Shown: piece after piece, positions 9,112-17,965 of the stretch | Numbering within the stretch: position 1 is the first letter of the stretch | Layout of the letters: each line of letters begins with the position of its first letter | Source: Pseudomonas sp. FP198 | GTDB lineage: Bacteria > Pseudomonadota > Gammaproteobacteria > Pseudomonadales > Pseudomonadaceae | Direction of reading: 5' to 3' | Length of the DNA stretch: 64,000 nt | Assembly (NCBI RefSeq): GCF_030687895.1 | Contig: NZ_CP117452.1 | Span: 5,261,001 to 5,325,000, forward strand | Notes under the pieces: model-generated | The model's database searches: none | What the model saw: the letters and a program-made list of their open reading frames with translations, nothing else | Told to the model about the DNA's origin: nothing | Program-made: the position numbers and the translations under genes

Positions 9112-10533
9112 TCAGTTATTGCGGATCTTCTCCACAATCGCCGTCGTCGAGCTGTTCTCCACCAGCCCCAGCACCTTCACGGTGCCGCCATAGGCCGCAA
9201 CGATATCGGCACCGACGACCTGGTCGATGCCATAGTCACCGCCCTTGACCAACACGTCCGGCTTGACCTGACGCAGCAGGTTTTCCGGCGTGCCTTCACT
9301 GAAGCTGATCACCCAGTCCACCGCGCCAAGGCCGGCCAGCACCGCCATGCGGCGGTCAACGCTGTTGATCGGCCGGCCCGGCCCTTTGAGACGGCTCACG
9401 GAGGCATCGTCGTTGACCGCGACGATCAGGCGATCGCCTTGGGCCCTGGCCTGTTCGAGGTACGTCACATGGCCGGCATGGAGGATGTCAAAGCAACCGT
9501 TGGTGAACACGATTGTTTCGTTGTGCGCACGGGCGTCGTCGACGGCCAGCAGCAACTGCTCCAGCCCGAGCACGCCACGCTCGGAACCCTCTTCACGCTG
9601 GATGGCGCGACGCAGCTCCGGAGCGCTGATGGCCGCCGTACCCAGTTTGCCAACCACGATACCGGCCGCCAGGTTCGCCAGGGCCACCGCGTGGGGCAGC
9701 TCCTCGCCAGCGGCGATGGCCGCCGCCAGTGTGGAAATCACCGTATCGCCGGCCCCCGTCACGTCGAATACCTCACGGGCACGGGCCGGCAGGTGCAGCG
9801 CCGGATGATCAGGACGCAACAGGGTCATGCCATGCTCGCCCCGGGTGACCAGCAGCGCACCGAGTTCCAGGTCGTGCATCAGCTGTGCGCCTTTGCTTAC
9901 CAGCTCGTGCTCGTCGGCGCAGCCACCGACGATGGTTTCGAATTCACTGAGGTTCGGGGTGATCAGGCTCGCGCCACGGTAGATGGAAAAATCCTTGCCC
10001 TTGGGGTCGGCCAACACCGGAATACCCCGGGCCCGGGCCGCCTGGATCAGCGTCTGGTGATTTTTCAAGGCGCCTTTGCCGTAGTCCGACAACACCAGCA
10101 CCTTGATACCTTCGAGCAGTTGATCGACCTCGGCGCCAAGAGACAAAGGATCGGTGGCGAACGGTTCTTCGAAATCGATCCGCAGCAGTTGCTGATGACG
10201 GCTGATGACCCGCAACTTGACGATCGTCGGCTGGTGCGCAATGCGCTGGAATATCGCCCGCACGCCCGCGCCCTTGAGGCTGTTGGCCAGGCTGTCGGCG
10301 GCTTCGTCGTCGCCGGTCACGCCGACCAGGGACGCCGGTGCGCCGAGCGCGGCAATGTTCAAGGCGACGTTGGCGGCGCCACCGGGCCGATCCTCGATGT
10401 GCTCGACCCTGACCACAGGCACCGGCGCCTCGGGGGAAATGCGTGATGTACCGCCATGCCAATAGCGGTCGAGCATGACATCGCCGACCACCAATACAGG
10501 GGCTTGATCGAATCGCGGCATGGACAACTTCAT
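9112..10533 (-). CDS. hldE: Bifunctional heptose-7-phosphate kinase / heptose-1-phosphate adenylyltransferase
   Basis: HldE makes ADP-heptose for the LPS inner core: the N-terminal PfkB-type kinase forms heptose-1,7-bisphosphate and the C-terminal domain adenylylates heptose-1-phosphate. In the 473-residue protein the kinase domain covers about 1-318 (VLVVGDVMLDRYWHG, RPGGAANVALN, and the anion-hole motif FDVTGAGDTVISTLAAA near 262). The nucleotidyltransferase covers about 340-473 with TNGCFDILHAGHVTYLEQA, the HxGH signature. The length matches fused HldE proteins. The ATG at 10533 is chosen over a slightly earlier in-frame ATG because MKLSMPRFDQAPVLVVGD begins like other family members. It feeds WaaC and WaaF further along the window. 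Confidence 0.97.
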   Translation of the reverse strand: MKLSMPRFDQAPVLVVGDVMLDRYWHGGTSRISPEAPVPVVRVEHIEDRPGGAANVALNIAALGAPASLVGVTGDDEAADSLANSLKGAGVRAIFQRIAHQPTIVKLRVISRHQQLLRIDFEEPFATDPLSLGAEVDQLLEGIKVLVLSDYGKGALKNHQTLIQAARARGIPVLADPKGKDFSIYRGASLITPNLSEFETIVGGCADEHELVSKGAQLMHDLELGALLVTRGEHGMTLLRPDHPALHLPARAREVFDVTGAGDTVISTLAAAIAAGEELPHAVALANLAAGIVVGKLGTAAISAPELRRAIQREEGSERGVLGLEQLLLAVDDARAHNETIVFTNGCFDILHAGHVTYLEQARAQGDRLIVAVNDDASVSRLKGPGRPINSVDRRMAVLAGLGAVDWVISFSEGTPENLLRQVKPDVLVKGGDYGIDQVVGADIVAAYGGTVKVLGLVENSSTTAIVEKIRNN

Positions 10534-10648
10534 GGAGCATCCCACATACAAAATGAACAGGGGCGGGATATTAGCACAGGGTTGGGGAAGGCTCGTCCAT
10601 GGCGGTTATCGGATGAGATGCACGGGCTGGCCGAGGCACCTCGACGGT

Positions 10649-12082
10649 TCAAGGTCGACGGGCCTGGTCGTCCTCCGGCGGCGTCCCATTCAGCCGCCGG
10701 ACCCAGAAAAGCTCGTGGCGCCGAACCGCCTTGCGGAAAAATTCGTCTTCTCCGGTGCTGGGCCAGCGGCGCCCGGCCAGCAGTCGCTGGATGATACGGC
10801 GCAGCCGTCGCTTGAATGGAGGTCGGCCCTGCAAGTCATGCTGCATGCCCAGGGCCATGGCCTTGTCCATGCGGGTGGAGGCGTCCAGCGACGGGCTCCA
10901 CAACCCATCGGCCGGCAACGGTTCGATGGCCGGCGGCAGCGCAATGCCATGGCCTGCCGGGCCCATCGGCCAGCGGTCGTTGTCGTGCAGGTGATTGGCA
11001 TAGAGCAGCAATGTCTGTGGCCGCCAGGTGCTGAGTTCGATCGCCTCCATCAGCGCCCGGGTACTGGCGACATGATCGCTGTGCGGGTCCAGCTCGGGGT
11101 GCGGCGTCAGCACCACCTCGGGCCGGTGATGTTCGAGTAGCCGCGCAAGGTCGGCCACCAGGTTGCGCCACGTCGGCAGGCCATCCGCGTCACCCGGCAG
11201 GTTCAAGGCATTGAACCGACGAACCTGGCGGATATCGCTCTCGCCCGACTCCCGCGAGCCAAAGGCCTGGTCCGGCGTCTTGGCCATGGCCGCCAATTGC
11301 AGGCAGTAGTAACCCAGCTGCACGCACTGCTGTTGCGCCACGCCCCCCCACAATGGCACGGCCAGGCTGTCCCAACTGCGCAGGCGACCCTTGAGACGAG
11401 CGGCCTCGGCGGGATCCAGGCCCATGTCGCGATAACGCTCGGCCTCGATTTCACCCTGGGTCAGCGTAACGATCGCAACCGCGCTGGCACGGCTGTACAG
11501 CCCGAACGCCGCGAGTTCGGCGTCATCGGCATGGGGCGCGACGATCAGCAGGCGCTGCCGGGCGAAATCCGGGTTGCTCAGTACATGCAACGTTGCCTCG
11601 GGAACCAGGCTGCAAAAACGTCCGCGCAAGGCCAGGGTTCCGGCCGACAGCGCCGCCTCTTGCCCGGACAGATTGAGGAAGCGCTCGCCACAGACGCCCC
11701 GTTCAAGATCCTGGCGATCCTCACCGATCCACACCTGTGGATCGAGGAACCGCCCCAGCCAATGACTTTTCACCCGCACCTGCAGGATCAGCGTCTGCCG
11801 GGCATCGAACTGACCCGTGACCTGTAGGCGTCCGCCACTCAGCGTGACGGGAACTTGTGGCGTACCTGGCGGGAAGTCATAGCGATAATCATCACTCGGG
11901 GCATAGAACAGATGGTCGGAGAACCACGCTTCATGAGCCACCCAGCCCAACAGGAGAAACACCGGCAACGACCACCACGAGACCGTGAAGCCGAGCACCA
12001 GCGCCGCCAGCAGCGCGCCGGCCAGAACCAGGCGCTTGCGTTGACGGTGGCGTTTGAGCAGTTGCTGCTTGCGTGCGCTCAC
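10649..12082 (-). CDS. dnpA: PIG-L family de-N-acetylase (DnpA-like)
   Basis: A 477-residue membrane-anchored PIG-L (LmbE-like) deacetylase. A basic N-terminus and a hydrophobic region (about residues 18-50) place it at the membrane. The zinc-site motif IVAPHADDAELAAFGLYSR (variant of AHPDDE) is in the middle third and HPELDPHSDHVASTRALMEA supplies the other metal ligands. In P. aeruginosa the equivalent gene in the core-LPS locus is dnpA (PA5002), linked to LPS modification and drug tolerance; the target here is inferred. The start is taken as GTG at 12082 (GAGGGA eight bases upstream), because the longer frame runs into mig-14 coding sequence. It follows mig-14 by 37 bases. Confidence 0.85.
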   Translation of the reverse strand: MSARKQQLLKRHRQRKRLVLAGALLAALVLGFTVSWWSLPVFLLLGWVAHEAWFSDHLFYAPSDDYRYDFPPGTPQVPVTLSGGRLQVTGQFDARQTLILQVRVKSHWLGRFLDPQVWIGEDRQDLERGVCGERFLNLSGQEAALSAGTLALRGRFCSLVPEATLHVLSNPDFARQRLLIVAPHADDAELAAFGLYSRASAVAIVTLTQGEIEAERYRDMGLDPAEAARLKGRLRSWDSLAVPLWGGVAQQQCVQLGYYCLQLAAMAKTPDQAFGSRESGESDIRQVRRFNALNLPGDADGLPTWRNLVADLARLLEHHRPEVVLTPHPELDPHSDHVASTRALMEAIELSTWRPQTLLLYANHLHDNDRWPMGPAGHGIALPPAIEPLPADGLWSPSLDASTRMDKAMALGMQHDLQGRPPFKRRLRRIIQRLLAGRRWPSTGEDEFFRKAVRRHELFWVRRLNGTPPEDDQARRP

Positions 12083-12119
12083 GGTGCTGTTCCCTCGTTC
12101 ATCAGCTGCGCGTCCTCGC

Positions 12120-13019
12120 TCAAACCTGGTAGACCGGAACCCGGTTGCACCAGCGATCCTTGTATTCGCGATCGGCGCGACCGAACGAGTAGCGCAACGG
12201 TTTGCCCGCCGCCCGGGCGTGCTCCCATTGTGCCTGGGTGTTGACGAAGCTGAGTACGCTGCCCGGGCTGAAATCGCGGCTCTGCGGGTCGACCCCGCCA
12301 TTGATATATTCCAGGCTGAACCAGCCGGGCGCCTCGACCCGATACAGAATCTGGATTGCCACCGGTTCGTCATTCAAATAGATCAGCGAGCCGGTCATGA
12401 ATTCGCGCATCAGGCTGAACACCTCGGCCAGATGCGTCTTGCCGGGGGCTTCGAAATTCCAGCGACGCTGGAACAGGTCGGCATACACCGCAGCCTGCTC
12501 GCCGGGGCTCAGGTCGAGCATTGGCCGGATACTGCCACCGGCGTCTTCCAGCAGCCGCTGCTCGCGGCGCTGGTTGTAGCGAAACTTCTTGCTGTAGTCC
12601 TCGGGCTCCCGCGCCAGCGCCAGGCCTTCGGGTTGTTCGGCGAGACCGATGATGTGCGGCGCATTCAGTTCGGACACATACCGCATGCGGTGCCGCAGGC
12701 GAACCTGGGCGCCTTGGCTGACGGGCAGGATGACCTCGGCATTGCCGAGGTCGAGCATGCCACGCTTGCCTTCACGCTTGAGCACATCCTTGGACAGCGC
12801 CACATGCCGACCCCAGGTAGGCATAGCGGCACACAGCTGGCCGTCAACGAGCCAGCCCAGGTAGCGCACCGGAATGCCCACCAGTCCGGCCAGGCGCTCG
12901 ACCACATCAGGGTGTGTCGCCACGCTGCCACCGAATTGATGCCAGGCCTGGGCATATGCCACGGCGTCTATGGGGGTCCAACCGTTTTCGCGCCAGGCCC
13001 GCCAGTAACCCAGGATCAA
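12120..13019 (-). CDS. mig-14: Mig-14 family protein (antimicrobial peptide resistance)
   Basis: A 299-residue protein of the Mig-14 family, which in Salmonella and P. aeruginosa contributes to resistance to cationic antimicrobial peptides; the mechanism is unsettled, though the fold resembles Fem/GNAT acyltransferases. Recognisable family sequence includes ILPVSQGAQVRLRHRMRYVS, KKFRYNQRREQRLLEDAGG, FQRRWNFEAPGKTHL and the C-terminal GRADREYKDRWCNRVPVYQV. The start codon is TTG at 13019, whose last bases overlap the TGA of msbA (TTGA), giving the full-length N-terminus MILGYWRAWRENGW. It lies in an operon with msbA upstream and the deacetylase gene downstream, all acting on LPS or the outer envelope. 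Confidence 0.88.
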   Translation of the reverse strand: MILGYWRAWRENGWTPIDAVAYAQAWHQFGGSVATHPDVVERLAGLVGIPVRYLGWLVDGQLCAAMPTWGRHVALSKDVLKREGKRGMLDLGNAEVILPVSQGAQVRLRHRMRYVSELNAPHIIGLAEQPEGLALAREPEDYSKKFRYNQRREQRLLEDAGGSIRPMLDLSPGEQAAVYADLFQRRWNFEAPGKTHLAEVFSLMREFMTGSLIYLNDEPVAIQILYRVEAPGWFSLEYINGGVDPQSRDFSPGSVLSFVNTQAQWEHARAAGKPLRYSFGRADREYKDRWCNRVPVYQV

Positions 13020-14806
13020 ACGAAGGTCTCCTTCGCCACCTCGTCGGCAGCCTCGACGAAATCCTTCTCGTGCAAGCGTGCGTAGAAGCCATTCAGCGCC
13101 AACAGCTCGGCGTGGGTACCGCGCTCGACGATGCGGCCCTTGTCCATCAGCAGGATGAGGTCGGCTTTCTCGATCGTCGACAACCGGTGGGCGATGACCA
13201 ACGTGGTGCGCCCTTTCATCACCTGGTCGAGGGCTGCCTGGATGTGCCGCTCGGACTCGGTGTCCAGCGCCGACGTAGCTTCATCGAGGATCAGCAGCGG
13301 AGCGTTCTTGAGCAATGCCCGCGCAATCGCCAGGCGCTGGCGCTGGCCGCCGGACAGCAGCACGCCGTTCTCGCCCACCAGGGTGTCGTAACCCTGGGGC
13401 ATCTGCTCGATGAACTCAGCCGCGTAGGCATCTTCGGCAGCCCTGCGGACGTCTTCGAACGGTGCGCCGGCGAGATCGCCATAGGCGATGTTGTTGGTGA
13501 CGCTGTCGTTGAACAGCGTGACCTGCTGGTTCACCAGGGCGATGTGCCGACGCAGGTTGGTCAACCGGTACTGCTCGACATCCACGCCGTCGAGCAATAT
13601 CTGGCCCTTGTCGTGGTGATAGAACCGCGGGATGAGGTTGGCAAGGGTCGACTTGCCGCTGCCCGAGCGCCCTACCAGGGCAATCATCTGGCCCTCTTCG
13701 GCGGTGAAGGAGATATCGTCGAGCACCAGCTTTTCCGTACCCGGGTATTGGAAGCTCAGGTTGCGCACTTCCAGGCGACCGTTGACCCGGACCATTTCCT
13801 GGGTGCCGGTATCGATTTCGGGCTCTTCGTCGAGCTGCTCGAAAATGCTTTCCGCCGCGGCCAGTCCTTTCTGGATCGTGGCGCTGACTTCCGACAACTG
13901 GCGGATAGGCTTGGGAAGCAGACCGGCGGCGGTGATGTAGGCGACCAGTTCCCCTGCCGATGCATCGCCACGCAGGTAAAGCACCAGGTACATCAACACG
14001 GCCATGCCGATATAGATGACCAGTTGCAGCATCGGCGTGTAGATCGACTGGGTCCGCGTCATGCCCAGGCTGCGGTTCATGTTATCGGCACTGGCCTTGT
14101 GAAACCGCTCGATTTCGTAGTGTTCGCCGCCAAAACTGCGCACCACGCGGTAGCCCTGGATGGTTTCCGACGCCACGTGGGTCACATCGCCCATTGCCAC
14201 CTGAATCTTCTTGCTCTGCTTGCGAAATTTCTTGCTGGCGCTGCTCACCAGCACAGCAATGACCGGCAGGATTGCCAGCAATACCAGGGTCATCTTCCAG
14301 TTGCTATAGAGCAGGTAGCCGAACAGGAACACCACGGTCAGGCCTTCCCGGATGACAACCTTGATGGCATCGGTGGCGGCGCCGGTGACCATGGTCACGT
14401 TGTAGGTGATACGGGAAATCAGGTGGCCGGAGTTATGGTTGTCGAAATAACGGTTGGGCAAGGTCAGCAGGTTGTCGAACAGCGCGCAACGCAAGTCATG
14501 GACGACGCCCCGGGCGACCTTGGCCAGGTAGTAGTTGCCCAGGAACGAACCGATCCCCTGGTAAACCGCGATCAGCACGATCAGCAGCGGCACCCCGAGC
14601 ACCAGCGAGACCCCCATGAAGCGGGTGTCATTGGGCTTTTGCAGCGCGTCGAGAAAATGCTTGAGCATGTCCGCCAGCATCGGCTGGCTGGATGCAAACA
14701 ACACGAAGCCAACGATACTGACGGCGAAAGCGCCCCAATACGGGAGAACGTATTTCAGCAATCGCAAGTAAATCTTCATGCTCGATTGCTGGTCGGAATT
14801 GGCCAT
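13016..14806 (-). CDS. msbA: Lipid A export ABC transporter MsbA
   Basis: MsbA flips core-lipid A across the cytoplasmic membrane at the expense of ATP. This is a 596-residue half-transporter with a six-helix membrane domain (about 1-330) followed by a nucleotide-binding domain. ATP motifs are present: Walker A GRSGSGKSTL, Q-loop LVNQQVTLFND, signature LSGGQRQRLAIARAL, Walker B LLILDEATSALD and switch histidine in IAHRLST. Length and order are normal. It is the first of the msbA, mig-14, dnpA-like set on the minus strand. waaL lies 73 bases upstream on the same strand and might belong to the same transcript. Confidence 0.96.
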   Translation of the reverse strand: MANSDQQSSMKIYLRLLKYVLPYWGAFAVSIVGFVLFASSQPMLADMLKHFLDALQKPNDTRFMGVSLVLGVPLLIVLIAVYQGIGSFLGNYYLAKVARGVVHDLRCALFDNLLTLPNRYFDNHNSGHLISRITYNVTMVTGAATDAIKVVIREGLTVVFLFGYLLYSNWKMTLVLLAILPVIAVLVSSASKKFRKQSKKIQVAMGDVTHVASETIQGYRVVRSFGGEHYEIERFHKASADNMNRSLGMTRTQSIYTPMLQLVIYIGMAVLMYLVLYLRGDASAGELVAYITAAGLLPKPIRQLSEVSATIQKGLAAAESIFEQLDEEPEIDTGTQEMVRVNGRLEVRNLSFQYPGTEKLVLDDISFTAEEGQMIALVGRSGSGKSTLANLIPRFYHHDKGQILLDGVDVEQYRLTNLRRHIALVNQQVTLFNDSVTNNIAYGDLAGAPFEDVRRAAEDAYAAEFIEQMPQGYDTLVGENGVLLSGGQRQRLAIARALLKNAPLLILDEATSALDTESERHIQAALDQVMKGRTTLVIAHRLSTIEKADLILLMDKGRIVERGTHAELLALNGFYARLHEKDFVEAADEVAKETFV

Positions 14807-14879
14807 TCGGTGCGCCTCGCACGTTTGAAAAGACAGACAAGCTGCGGATTGTAACAGCGAACCAATTACATCGGTTCAG

Positions 14880-16055
14880 TCAGGAGGAAGTCCCTGCAGC
14901 GCGACCTCGGGCAGCCAGCACGATGCTCAACGCAATGGGCAGCCAGGTGACCAACCAGTCCGCATTGGGTTTGAGCCACAAGCCAATGCCGTCGGTCATC
15001 AAGGAAACCGATGAGAAGACCCAGAGCGCCAACAACACCTGGCCCAGCGGTTGCGCGCGACACATCCAGCCTCTCCAGCCTGCGACCAGCCACAGCCCGC
15101 CAAACAGCAGCAGGCCTGGCACGCCGAGGCGCACACCGGTATCCAGGAACAGATTGTGCGGATGCTTGAAAGCCTGGCCAATTTCAGGGACGGGAATCAG
15201 GTACTGATGGAACCCCACGCCCATCGTCCAGTGATCGAGCATCAATTGAACACCGCCCTGCCACAGCTGGGGACGATAAGACAGGCCCCGCTGCGACAGG
15301 ATTTCCGGCTCGAATGCGGCAACCAGGGCCACCCCCGCCACGACCAGGGCAACCAGCGCGCCACCCAGGCGTGAAGGTCGCGCCATCGCCATCACCAGCA
15401 GACAGGCGCCCAGCCCGATCCACACCCCACGGGTCTGGTTGGAACCCAGAAATAACAGGTAGCCCAGCGCCGCGATCAACAGCAGCGCCATCAAAGCCGG
15501 TTTCAGATGCCTGGATCGCCAGGTGAAAACACCCATGATCGCCAGGCTCCCCACCGCATGGGCAGCCATGATCGGCGTATCCCACAGGCCGATGGCAATC
15601 AACCGGTCGCTCAAAGGCCGGGCACTGAGCCCGTAGAAATACACCCAGGACGCGGCTGCGAATAACCCGCCGAGAATCGACGCCCCCAGCACCATGGACT
15701 CCAGTCGCCAGTGGCGATTCTGCGCAGCCAGCAGCACGCCTGCCAGGGTCAACGTCACGTAGAGAACCACCTTGCTCTTGCCCAAGGCGTTATCGCCGCC
15801 CTCGACCATCAGCACCACCAGCGTCCAGACCACGAACATGGCGAAGAGTGTGCACTCGGGTTGCTTGAGCATCGAGCGGAAATCCCGATGCAGCAGCCCC
15901 AACAAAGCGGGCAACCACAACAGGAAAACCAGCAATTGGTGGTACAGCTTGTTGCTGGGCAACACCCATGCTCCACACAACAGCACAAGGAAGCCGATGG
16001 ATGCCCATATCGTCAGATTGTTTCTATCGACCAGCCGCCTCAGGCAGATGGGCAT
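14880..16055 (-). CDS. waaL: O-antigen ligase family protein (WaaL-like)
   Basis: A 391-residue polytopic inner membrane protein of the Wzy_C/WaaL superfamily; the ligase transfers undecaprenyl-linked O-antigen to the lipid A-core in the periplasm. About ten to twelve hydrophobic helices are visible. The large periplasmic loop carries the family hallmarks: arginine in GLSYRPQLWQGG and histidine in FKHPHNLFLDTGVRLGVPG, the H-x2-N motif needed for ligation. SNQTRGVWIGLG precedes the loop, as in other ligases. The position next to msbA matches PAO1 waaL (PA4999). The start overlaps the end of the upstream KpsS-like gene by 16 bases. Confidence 0.88.
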   Translation of the reverse strand: MPICLRRLVDRNNLTIWASIGFLVLLCGAWVLPSNKLYHQLLVFLLWLPALLGLLHRDFRSMLKQPECTLFAMFVVWTLVVLMVEGGDNALGKSKVVLYVTLTLAGVLLAAQNRHWRLESMVLGASILGGLFAAASWVYFYGLSARPLSDRLIAIGLWDTPIMAAHAVGSLAIMGVFTWRSRHLKPALMALLLIAALGYLLFLGSNQTRGVWIGLGACLLVMAMARPSRLGGALVALVVAGVALVAAFEPEILSQRGLSYRPQLWQGGVQLMLDHWTMGVGFHQYLIPVPEIGQAFKHPHNLFLDTGVRLGVPGLLLFGGLWLVAGWRGWMCRAQPLGQVLLALWVFSSVSLMTDGIGLWLKPNADWLVTWLPIALSIVLAARGRAAGTSS

Positions 16056-17162
16056 TGGTCTTTACCCAATAGCCTGTCGGCGACCCGTTGCAACTGAGCC
16101 TGATCGGCATTCTTCCAGCCACCCTTGATGCAATAGCGCTCGGAAAGGTAATGGAAGAAGTTGCGTCGCAAGCGCTCATCAAGCGGCCATTGCGGGAACG
16201 CACGAGCCAATGACACGACCTGATCGGCATCGTCGGCGTGCATCACCAGCCCCTCGATATTAAAAAACGCCTGGCCCAGGGTCAGCACCGGCTTGCCCAG
16301 CAACAGGCTCTCCAGGCCCACGGTCGAATTGATCGTGATTACGAACTGACTGGCCTCGATCAACTGCTGCGTGGCATTGCCGTTGGCGAAGAGCAGGCGC
16401 TCATGGGTCCGTTCGTGCAGCTCGGGGTACGTCTCGCGGCTGGACGGGTGTTCCTTGAACACCACCGTCAAGCCCGTCTCCTCGGCGAGTCGCTCGCCCA
16501 AGGCAAACATCTCGCGCATGTTGCTGATCCAGCGGCGAGAACAGCCGGACCTGGCTGTCACGATCGTCCTGGAACGGAATGAACACGAATTGCGCCGGCA
16601 GCTCGATCGGCGCCGGGCCGGCGCTGCGTGGCGCCCGGGGAATCAGCATCGGTGCAGCCTGGTTTTCCGGCACCGGATACGGGTAGTCGAGGTAGAAACC
16701 GGCATCGCGAGGAACCGCGTTCAGGTAGTTCACCCCGCGCGGGTCCACGGTCGTGGTGTCGGGCAACAGGCCGTTCTCGAAAAAGAACGTCTTGCAGCCA
16801 CTCGGTGCCAGCGCCGTGAGCAACCGGCAGTAACGATGGGAACCGTTCCAGAACGCCAACGCATCGGGGCGTTCCCGATCAAGCAAGGCCTGGGCGCGCA
16901 GGGCCATCCAGAGAAGTTCGAGGCGCAGCAACAGGCGATACAGCGCGCCATTGTTCTTGTTCTTGACTCGACGTTCCGCGCACTTTTCCTCGATCAGGCT
17001 CGGCCAATCGATGCGCGAAACAACCTTGGAGATCCGCCGGAACCCGGGCCAAGGCATTTGTTGAGGAGAAACGACTTTACCCTGCAGCTCGGTTTCGTTG
17101 AGCAAGCGGTTGAAATAAAGGCCTTGGTGCTTGGCCAGGGAAATGAACAGCGTTTTTGTCAT
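16040..17162 (-). pseudogene. KpsS-like capsule polysaccharide biosynthesis protein, interrupted by a frameshift
   Basis: Together the two frames encode about 372 residues of a Capsule_synth (KpsS/KpsC-like, GT-B) protein. The first part begins at the ATG at 17162 (MTKTLFISLAKHQGLYFNRL) and runs in frame to DDRDSQVRLFSP at about 16534. The continuation WISNMREMFALGERLAEETG then lies in another frame and runs to the stop at 16040, with the typical VVFKEHPSSRETYP and ITINSTVGLESLLLGKPVLT. Removing one base near 16529-16535 restores a continuous protein with the usual DSQ..FSPW join. There is no homopolymer at the site. This is either a genuine single-base insertion, which removes the catalytic C-terminal half, or a sequence error. 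Kdo-transferase-like activity is only an inference from the family. Confidence 0.78.
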
Positions 17163-17316
17163 GGAATGTCCAGAAAGACGGCGCCAGGCAGGCCCGCAAA
17201 CAGGGCGAACACCCTGGGAAAAATTGACGCGACTATACCACAGCGGTTTTTGCCGCCTGCACACTGCGCTAACATACCCGGCTGCCCCTCCCAGCGGGCC
17301 AAGCCTTGGAGCCTTG

Positions 17317-17949
17317 ATGCAAACGCTCGACCCTAATGTTTACTTCAGCCTGCGCGAAGGTGCCGATGTCCTTGAGGCCGATCGCCAAGGGGATAAGGTG
17401 CTGCGCCTGGCCGATGGCTCGATGCTCAAGCTGTTTCGCCGCAAACGCCTGCTGACCTCCGCGCTCTGGTCACCGTATGCCAAGCGCTTTGCCGACAACT
17501 GCCAGACCTTGCAGGCGCGCGACATCGAATGCCCGCGCATTCGCCAGGTCTACCGCATTCCCGCCATCGAGCGTGATGCCGTGCATTACGACCCGCTGCC
17601 CGGCAGCACCCTTCGTCAATTGCTCGGCGCGGACACTTCTATCGACCTTCGGTCACGACTGGGCGAGTTCATCGCTCGCCTGCATCAGAACGGTATCTAC
17701 TTTCGCTCTGCGCACCTGGGCAACGTGGTGCTGACGCCTGGAAACACCTTGGGACTGATCGATGTCGCCGACCTGAAGGTCTATCGCAAGCCGCTGCGCA
17801 AAGGGCTGCGCCTGCGCAATTTCAAACACATGTTGCGCTACCGCCAGGACCGCGAATGGCTGCTCCAGGACAACCAGTTCCTGGAGCATTATCTGAGTCA
17901 TCAGAAGGTGTGCAACGAGCGGGAGTTGAGGCTCGCGCTCGGCATTTGA
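17317..17949 (+). CDS. Kinase-fold protein of the Kdo/WaaP type ('toluene tolerance protein')
   Basis: A 210-residue small kinase-fold protein, often annotated as toluene tolerance or lipopolysaccharide kinase in pseudomonads. The phosphate-anchoring lysine is probably K38 (in SMLKLFRRKR). The catalytic loop reads IYFRSAHLGNVVL (128-140): the loop asparagine N136 is kept, but the position of the catalytic aspartate is serine (S131). The DFG-equivalent LIDVADL (147-153) is intact. It may be a weak or inactive kinase, or a binding protein. It is the only plus-strand gene in the core-LPS block, divergent from the KpsS-like gene, starting at ATG 17317 with GGAG upstream. In PAO1 the similar gene is about PA4998. 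Confidence 0.8.
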   Translation: MQTLDPNVYFSLREGADVLEADRQGDKVLRLADGSMLKLFRRKRLLTSALWSPYAKRFADNCQTLQARDIECPRIRQVYRIPAIERDAVHYDPLPGSTLRQLLGADTSIDLRSRLGEFIARLHQNGIYFRSAHLGNVVLTPGNTLGLIDVADLKVYRKPLRKGLRLRNFKHMLRYRQDREWLLQDNQFLEHYLSHQKVCNERELRLALGI

Positions 17950-17965
17950 GCGGCAGGCTGCGACG

